From Neostapfia colusana (lineage: Eukaryota > Streptophyta > Magnoliopsida > Poales > Poaceae), in contig JASWHV010000018.1 of assembly GCA_030760725.1 (NCBI GenBank), positions 17,578,273-17,642,272 of the forward strand: a stretch of 64,000 nucleotides of DNA, read 5' to 3'. This document shows positions 57,753 through 64,000 of this stretch, piece after piece. A model generated the notes under the pieces. The model searched no databases and was not told where the DNA came from. It worked only from the letters and a program-made list of their open reading frames with translations. The first letter of the stretch is position 1. Every line of letters begins with the position of its first letter. Made by a program: the position numbers and the translations under genes.

Positions 57753-59700
57753 ATGGCTTCCAACCTGCCTCCGAAGGTTGACGGAGCTCGGACCGCCGAC
57801 AGGGGGAGGGGCAGGGAGCTGGCCTCCGGCCTGCCAGAGAAGAAACGCGCACGGTCCCCTCCAACGGCGTTGTTCGCGCCAAGCCAGGGGACCGGGGTAC
57901 CTTTGCATCCTCCTTCTGGAGGTGTTAGTTCATCGGGTGGCGTCCCCAAGAGGTCTTGGGCCTTCCATTCCGACGAGACTCCCCTCAGACAGCGGCAGTC
58001 CGAGGGGCCCCGGGTACCCCACCCTCCTTCTTCAGGTGCTGGAGCTTCGAGGGGGGATGCCGATGCGGCGATGCCCGGGGGTGTGCTCAGGGCTCAGGCG
58101 CCCTGGCCAACGCACGCCCGGGCGGCCGGCTCCGGCGGCTCTATCCCAGCTCGAAAGCCGGGGCTCCGTGCCCATTGGAGCATCCGCGTCCCTTGGGATT
58201 CATCGGCTGCCGGGGACGAGTCTGTTCCCCGGTCATCTCCGGCTGGCGGAGGATCCGCGCCGCAGCGTCCGGAAGCTGCAGCGGCTTTGCTGACCCCTAG
58301 GCCAGTGCAGGCCTCATCTGTGTCGTCTGGAACAACTCCTGTGAAAGCGGCGGTAGCTCCTGTCAGTCCTCCGTTGCCAACTCAGAAGCCGGCAACTGCC
58401 GAGGGCTCGTTTGGGCCAACTGGCGGCGCCCAGCCCTCCGGTGCTGAAGAGGTGATGGAAGTGGTTGCTGGCCCTCCGGCGGGCAGCGAGCAGGAGTGCG
58501 TCGAAAGCGGTCCTGCTCCGGCGCCTGTTTCTCAAGATCAGTGCCTTATCGCGGTCCCTGTGGATGCCGCAGCGCCATCGTCTCCTTCAGAGGACGATGT
58601 GATGGAGGAAGTCGGGGGGCGCGACTTCGGCCTCTGCCACCCCGCTGCCCCTGGCGGACGCCTTGGACCTTGCTCAGACGAGCGTCAGGCAGGTCCTGGC
58701 CGCACTTGAGCATGAGCGGGAGGCACAGGCAGGGGAGATGGGTTGCCTCCTCAGCTGGGGGCACCTCTTGAGGCAGCGGACTCAGGAGGTCAAGGCGAAG
58801 CTCGACTAGAGGCGGGCGAAGCTTGATGCCATAGAGGTACTCCTCGACGCTCAGAAGAGGGTCGTCGACCGCCTAGATTCCAAAACCCGGCGGCTCCACC
58901 AGAAGACTCGCGAGGCTTATGCCAAGGCCGAGGCACACTCCTCTGCCCTGGAGGAGCTGCGGCTGAAGCTGGTGCGCCGCGAGCGCATCGTCGCGGACCG
59001 GGAGCGCGCCTTGACGGCTGAGGCGAAGAAGGTTGCCGCACAGCTGGTGGCAGGTGAGGGCGACCTGAGGGCCCGAGCTAAGGAGCTGGAGACTCGGGAG
59101 GCCGCTCTAGTCGCGAGGGAGGAGTAGGTCTCCCGTGAGCGCCAGACAGTGCTGGATCGGGAGCTGGCGGCCGACTTCTGGGCATCGGAGTTGGAGCGGC
59201 TCGCCTGGGATCTCCAGCTTCGGTAAGGTTCTTTGGCAGCTAAGGAGAAGAAGTTCTCCGAGGAGGGCCCTGGCGCCCTGCTGGCAATCCGCCAAGAGAT
59301 GGAGGAGCTCCAGGCTTCACGGTCCGCCGAGGCCCGTGCGGTCTGGAGCTTTGTCAACCAGGCAGGGTCCGCCCTTGTTCCCCTTTACTTCAGCCCGGTG
59401 AGGACAGAGGCTCCGGCGCAGAAGGTGGCCGAGGTGATCCCGACACTCGAGTCCATCAGCGCCAAACTGGACGGGCTCGAAGCGGTGATTGCCGGCGAGC
59501 TCGAAGCGGAGGGACGGGGTCTAGTGAAGGAGGTTGCCACGCACGTGCTGGCGTGCTTCCGGAGCCGGGATCCCTCCCTTTCTCTGGAGCCGGTGAGGCA
59601 GGGCCCCGACGTTGAGCGGCAGGGAGTCGCCAGGGCTGAAGTCGGGGATGTGGCCGCCCTCGTGGCCTCTAGGTTCTGGCGCGAGCCCGGGGACGCCTAG
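57753..59700 (+). pseudogene. Antisense ORF of element C (proline-rich plus coiled-coil)
   Basis: From MASNLPPKVDGARTADRG the frame is proline/serine/alanine-rich for about 320 codons. Near 58615, in a G run, the frame shifts; the new frame is strongly helical (LAALEHEREAQAGEMG, LKLVRRERIVADRERALTAE, LETREAALVARE) and continues to a TAG at 59698 after FWREPGDA. Stops at about 58807, 59125 and 59223 interrupt the helical part. This layout fits the C-terminal half of the plant putative gypsy-type transposon family (Pfam PF04195); the N-terminal globular domain seen in D is missing here. Function is unknown. It is antisense to gag. Confidence 0.7.
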
Positions 59701-60244
59701 GGCTTGTACTTTTTCTTTTTCTCTTTTGTTGAGTCTGTAGTCCAGCTCGTGGAGCTTTGATGAATGAACAAGCTCTTTGTTTCTTGTGTCCGTGCTCATC
59801 TTCTTATTGGCTTGGCCTGGCTGAGTCCTTAGCTCCGCAAGGACCTCGGAAGTCTTCACCGATCTTGAAGTCTTGCACAGACACCTTCCTCGGGTCCCTG
59901 TTGCGTTAAGGGCCCAAGGGGTCTTCGGAGCTCGCGCCGTGAGGACGGGGAGATCCGGATCTGCTGGCCACGTGGCGGGCCCAGAGCTCTCCTCTGAGGA
60001 GAGGGAGGTCCGGCCCCGCAGGACACGTGGAGCCTTCGGATCTCGCCCCTGCAGAGGGGGCGAGGTATGGCTCCTCCGGTCTTGCCTTGGAGTAGTCTGG
60101 AGCTCCGGTCTTTCCCTGCGCGGTCCCCACAGCTAAAGCCTGGAGGTCCTGCATACAAGTAGAGGAAGCGTAATTCTCCTCGGGGGCTCTCCCTTCCCAG
60201 CCTCCTAGTCTTATTTGGCTTATGGTCCTGGTCCGGTATACGGG
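59701..60244. other. 3' flank of antisense ORF of element C
   Basis: Sequence after the antisense stop resembles a 3' UTR (TTGATGAATGAACAAGCTC), then contains repeat-module sequence and two G-box minisatellite half-units (59969, 60024) before LTR 3. No gag or primer site is seen. Confidence 0.6.
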
Positions 60245-61320
60245 TGTCGAAGTGTGTAGCCGATACTTCCCCGGGGCCTGCACTGGGCAGCCCGCGAAGG
60301 TTATTTTTCGGAGGGGCTAGTCACTCGCGGAGAGCTTCAGCGTTAGGGACGATCGAGAGGGAAGCTTGACACAGGGAGTTTCACGTGCTTCAGGCCGCCG
60401 GAGCGTAAAACCCTACGTCCACGGTGAGCTGAGGTGCTCGCTGTATTGGTTGTTGCTCAGAATCGGAGTACTGAGCTTGAGGGTGATTGATGTCTAGAGT
60501 GCGAGTCAACAGAGTTCGAACCCTTGCTAACGTTGCCTACCCGAGCCTTTTATAGTCCAAGGCTCGAGCGGCTTACAAGGTGGGCCGGGGACCCGACAGG
60601 TGGTCCCAGGGAGATTTCCTGCCATCTACCATATCTGCAGTTATACCGGTAGTTGTCTCTGGCCAAGGCTTCCGAGTCTTCGTTCTGCCGCCCTGCCCAT
60701 GCCGCAGGCTAGTCGTATTGGTTGATGATGGCAGGGGCGGCAGGGGATGTCTTGTCGCTGTGTTTATTGGCGGGCAGGCTCTGACGCAACGCGCCAGTTT
60801 GTGATGTGATTGGGCGCAACGGCACCTGACAGAGGCGTGCTCCGCATCTTGGGAAGGCGCGGGCCTTGAATACCTTGTACGGGCAAGGTATGTCGCGTCT
60901 TTACGCCTGCTGCCTACCGCGCGGGGGCAGGCAGCGTTGCTCTGCTGGCCACGTGGCGGGCCCGGAGCTCTCCTCTGAGGAGAGGGAGGTCCGGCCCCGC
61001 GGGACATGTGGAGCCTTCGGAGCTCTCTTGCGGAGGGGGAGGTCCGGCTGCTGCTGGCCACGTGGCGGGCCCGGAGCTCTCCTCTGAGGAGAGGGAGGTC
61101 CGGTCCCGCTGGACACGTGGAGCCTTCGGAACTCTCCCTACGGAGGGGGGGAGGTCTGGCTCAGTTGGCCACGTGGCAGGTCCGGAGCTCTCCTCTGAGG
61201 AGAGGAAGGTCCGGTCCCGCTGGACACGTGGCGCCTTCGGAGCTCTCCCTGCGGAGAAGGGCGAGGTGCTTAGGCATTTTCCCCTGTGCGCGGGGGTACC
61301 CCATATCGAGGGTACCGACA
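60245..61320 (-). mobile_element. Tat-like LTR 3
   Basis: TGTCG at 60245 to CGACA at 61320, 1076 bases; minus-strand TATA box at 60548-60555. It matches LTR 2 along its length but has fewer minisatellite units. The polypurine side of element D follows. Confidence 0.85.
60945..61235 (-). repeat. G-box minisatellite in U3 of LTR 3
   Basis: Six half-units of about 55 bases with CACGTG or one-base variants at 60948, 61004, 61058, 61112, 61168 and 61223, of the same two alternating forms as in LTR 2. Confidence 0.9.
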
Positions 61321-61705
61321 GTGGCCCCCGGGCCCATCTCGGGGGAGATAGCGAGCCCGAGGTGGGGCCTCCGTCTCTTCCGTTCTGAACACCTTCTCTA
61401 TGTCCCGCATTGACCGTTGCCGGAGCACGAACAGCCGCGGGATCGTGGGAGCGTGAGCCCACTTGATGGTTGCTTTTACTGCGGCGGTTCCCAAGGCTGC
61501 CACTTCTGCACGTTGCTGCGCTTTTTTCAGGAACCGCCGAAGTGCCTTGCCGGCTCATCTCCTTGGGAGACTGACTTCTTGGTCCACCGCTTCAGCTGGA
61601 CGACTTGGGTCCACTTGTCATCGACGCTTAGTCTTGGAGCCGAAGCGGATGCACAAGCGGCATATTCGAAGAGTTTCGAATCGCTTTGAATCACACCTGG
61701 GAAGT

Positions 61706-61713
61706 TTTAAAAG
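61706..61713 (+). promoter_or_regulatory. Antisense TATA-like box of element D
   Basis: TTTAAAAG in GGGAAGTTTTAAAAGGGGATC aligns with the TATAAAAG of element C, about 105 bases before the ATG. Confidence 0.55.
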
Positions 61714-61816
61714 GGGATCTTACCCACATCGTGGCTTCCCTTCGCACTTCCCAGCGCTTGCACCTTCCTTGAGCTCTTGCGCCTTTGTCTTCCCTGTTCT
61801 TGAGCTCTCCCCTGCC

Positions 61817-62761
61817 ATGGCTTCCAACCTGCTTCCGTCGCGTCTCGTTCAGTCAGCCGAGCTCGGACCAGTGCGCATGCTGCTGGGCTGGCACACAGAG
61901 GAGCAGAAATGCCGGCTCTGCCGGGGATCTCTCCCCCTGCTCCTGGAAAAGGGGGAGATGGTATTCTTTACTGCCTACGCCATGGCGGGGTTCGTCCCGC
62001 CAATTTCTTCCTTCTTCGTCACGTTACTGGAGACGTACGGTCTCCAGCTCCACCACCTTTCCCCCAACTCCTTCGCGATGGCCGCCGTCTTCATCCATTT
62101 CTGCGAAATGTTTGTGGGGGTGCATGCTTCAGTGACGCTCTTCCACTACTTCTTCGTGTTGCGGACGACCGGGCGCAGCTCGAAGACCCAGCTGGGCGCG
62201 TACTATTTCCAGCATCGCTGCAAGGACCCAAAGGCCTCTGGGTACCTTCTACCTTTCAGTGCGTCGAGGTGGGAAAACTGGAGGGAGAACTGGGTGATCG
62301 TGCAGACCGACGAGCACGATCGCCTGCAGCTCCCAACTGTTGGCCCAACCACCGAGCGTCGCTTCTGGGAGGAGGTCCCAGAGCTGGAGCAGGAGTATGC
62401 ACCGGTCTTGGAGCGGATCTGGTTCCTGGCCAACGAGGGGCTGAGGTCCTTGATGGTGCTAGTGGACTTATTGTCGCGCTGTATTGCGCCCTTGGAGCAG
62501 CGCAACCGCCCGACATGGTACTACACTGGTGAGCACGACTGCACCAGGTTGGAGAGGGGTCTCGGCTCTGATCCTTCCGATGAGGAGCTGTATGAGATGG
62601 TGGGCAAGGTGAGCGGCGACTATGTCACCGGTGGTGACCTCGCCTTCCCGACCTCTGCCACTCCCCTCTTCTTGGAGCCACAGAGGAGGTCAGAGCTGCT
62701 GCGGAAGATGCCGAACCTCGACGACATTGGGATCGCCGTTCGTCAGGTTGGGGATATGTAA
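61817..62761 (+). CDS. Antisense ORF of element D, putative gypsy-type transposon domain
   Basis: A 314-codon open frame from MASNLLPSRLVQSAELG, with a good start context (GCCATGG). Residues about 55-190 resemble the plant putative gypsy-type transposon domain (Pfam PF04195): FFVTLLETYGLQLHHLSP, then HFCEMFVGV (residues 94-102), LFHYFFVLR and WRENWVIV. Downstream is an acidic, Trp-rich segment. The frame is cut at 62757 by another LTR, whose first bases supply the TAA stop, so the usual C-terminal half (seen in C) is lost. It is antisense to the gag direction. The role of this family is unknown; I infer homology from motifs only. Confidence 0.75.
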   Translation: MASNLLPSRLVQSAELGPVRMLLGWHTEEQKCRLCRGSLPLLLEKGEMVFFTAYAMAGFVPPISSFFVTLLETYGLQLHHLSPNSFAMAAVFIHFCEMFVGVHASVTLFHYFFVLRTTGRSSKTQLGAYYFQHRCKDPKASGYLLPFSASRWENWRENWVIVQTDEHDRLQLPTVGPTTERRFWEEVPELEQEYAPVLERIWFLANEGLRSLMVLVDLLSRCIAPLEQRNRPTWYYTGEHDCTRLERGLGSDPSDEELYEMVGKVSGDYVTGGDLAFPTSATPLFLEPQRRSELLRKMPNLDDIGIAVRQVGDM

Positions 62762-64000
62762 GGGCCTCAGTTTTTGACACATATTTGAAGTGTTCATCAC
62801 CACACCACACACCTCATTTGAGGAAAGTTGATGAACACAAATGAAGAGCAAGTAACCACCATCAACATGCTCATTAGAAAAACAAACTCACATATTGCAA
62901 AAGTGGTATTTCCCACATGTGATATAGGTGGGCTGGACATATGAAAACTCCTACACATTGCTAAGGATGTCCATGCCAAGTTTCACTCAAATTCAAAACC
63001 TTTTTGAGGTCCTTTTGGGTATAGCTAGAAAGAGGACAGTTTGAAACCATATTCAAATTCAAACTGTTTTTATCCCATGAATTTAAAAGTGGGAGGCATA
63101 TTCTTATTCAGCACATTTTTGTGAGCTCACACACCAATTCTCACTCCATTTGGAGTTGATCTTGACATGAGCTAAGTGGGACAAATCCAAACTTTATTTG
63201 AATTCAAAACTGAACTTGTGCTGAAATTCATTCAAACCAAACCCAATTTGAATTCTACTCAATTCAAATGGCTCATGGGTGAATAATTTGAATACCCAGG
63301 GGTATTTTGGGGCTCACTGTTTACAACAGTGATTAGGAGTAAATTTCAGAGGTTAAAACCCCGGGTGGGACCCACATGTCATAGAGGGAAGGAGGAGAAA
63401 CTTGCACCCAAAGTCAGAGTCTCGGTGGGAACTTCCACCGAGCAGCTGCCGACTCCACGCTCGGGGGCAGCTGCGCTCGCCACCGAGAAGCAGAAGCGCC
63501 ACCAGCTGCTTCCCGCGCCCACACGCGAGCCCAAGGGCGGTTCCAGGGCCCTCTTAAGGCGCTCCACGGGGGCGGGCACCGATCATTTTCTCCTCTCCCG
63601 TGATCACCGAGCCACCAACCTGCTGCCTCTCTGCTCGATAGGAGAACCACGAAACCAGCTCGCCTTCTCCCTCCCCGAGCTGCTAGACGGTCCCCTGAGA
63701 TCGCACTCCACCTCCCCAACGCCAGAAACCCCGGGCTCCGACCTCCTTTGCCCGAAAACGATCGCCACCGCGGCGACCTAGCCTCAGACGAGAGTCAGGC
63801 GCCCGTGGACAGCGTTCCACAGGCGTTTTCACGGTCCAGAAAGAGAGGCAATAGGAGCACGCGACCACCGTGCCGCTCTCCTCCAAGTTTGGAAGCAAAC
63901 CGTGAAGAATCCACAGAGAATTTCCAGTTTTTGCTCCGGCGACCGTAAACCGAGCTTCCGGTACGGATTATTCAAATTCTCGCTCTATGATCTTTCGGTG
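62757..64000 (+). mobile_element. Start of a further LTR (probable Ty3/gypsy), runs off the window
   Basis: TGTAAGGGCCTCAG begins sharply inside the antisense ORF of D. The sequence has features of grass chromovirus LTRs: TTCAAATTCAAAC tracts, GGTGGGACCCACATGTC near 63365 and a G/C-rich part after 63420. GGATA at 62752-62756 would be the target duplication. The end is outside the window, so plus orientation and LTR identity are inferred. Frames within it are chance. Confidence 0.6.

Noticed and set aside
57753..58709. A host proline-rich nuclear gene
   Set aside because: Its TATA box, leader and MASNL start are shared with the antisense ORF of the neighbouring element D, so it belongs to the retrotransposon.
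63329..63948. Coding frames near the right edge
   Set aside because: They are G/C-rich overlapping frames in a probable LTR, with no family features.

Overview
The window is nuclear DNA of a grass (Poaceae). It holds a nest of Ty3/gypsy LTR retrotransposons with one large block of plastid DNA (a NUPT) lodged inside. The grass call rests on the plastid block: rpoC1 has no intron, rpoC2 carries the long acidic repeat insertion typical of grasses, and the gene order (psaA-psaB-rps14-trnR-atpA ... rpoB-trnC-petN-psbM-trnD-trnY-trnE-trnT-trnG-trnfM-trnG-psbZ-trnS-psbC-psbD) is the inverted grass arrangement. The genus cannot be resolved by eye.

Layout. (1) 1-7051 and 40511-41464: a minus-strand Ty3/gypsy element (Tekay/Del-like chromovirus, 'left element') with pol, gag, an extra upstream ORF, an initiator-Met primer site and a 5' LTR of about 3.3 kb. 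That LTR is split in two by the plastid block. (2) 7052-40510: the 33.5 kb NUPT. It is collinear with a plastome from inside psaA to inside psbD, plus an extra 1.2 kb trnD-trnY-trnE piece fused to psaA at its left edge. Many genes look intact (rps14, atpA, atpH, atpI, rpoC1, petN, psbZ, most tRNAs). psaB, atpF, rpoC2, rpoB and psbC carry stops or frameshifts, and psaA and psbD are cut by the insertion edges, so this is decaying nuclear DNA and not a plastome. (3) 41465-46339: the 3' half of a second, plus-strand chromovirus ('right element') with broken pol, a chromodomain, a polypurine tract and a 2.7 kb 3' LTR. (4) 46340-62756: a minus-strand array of Tat-like, apparently non-autonomous elements (A, B, C, D) joined through LTRs at 51879-53099, 55928-57273 and 60245-61320. 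These carry decayed gag and, on the opposite strand, antisense ORFs with their own TATA boxes. (5) 62757-64000: the start of another LTR that cuts the antisense ORF of D.

Inferred order of events: the Tat-like array is oldest; the right chromovirus entered an LTR of A; the left chromovirus entered the RT region of the right one; the plastid DNA then entered the left element's LTR. The LTR at 62757 is a separate later insertion into D.

The most interesting signals not covered by ordinary annotation are: a chain of stem-loops in the R-U5 part of both chromovirus LTRs whose stems differ but still pair (apparent covariation, some with conserved loops); G-box (CACGTG) minisatellites in the promoter-proximal U3 of two unrelated LTR families; and two-way transcription potential in the Tat-like elements.
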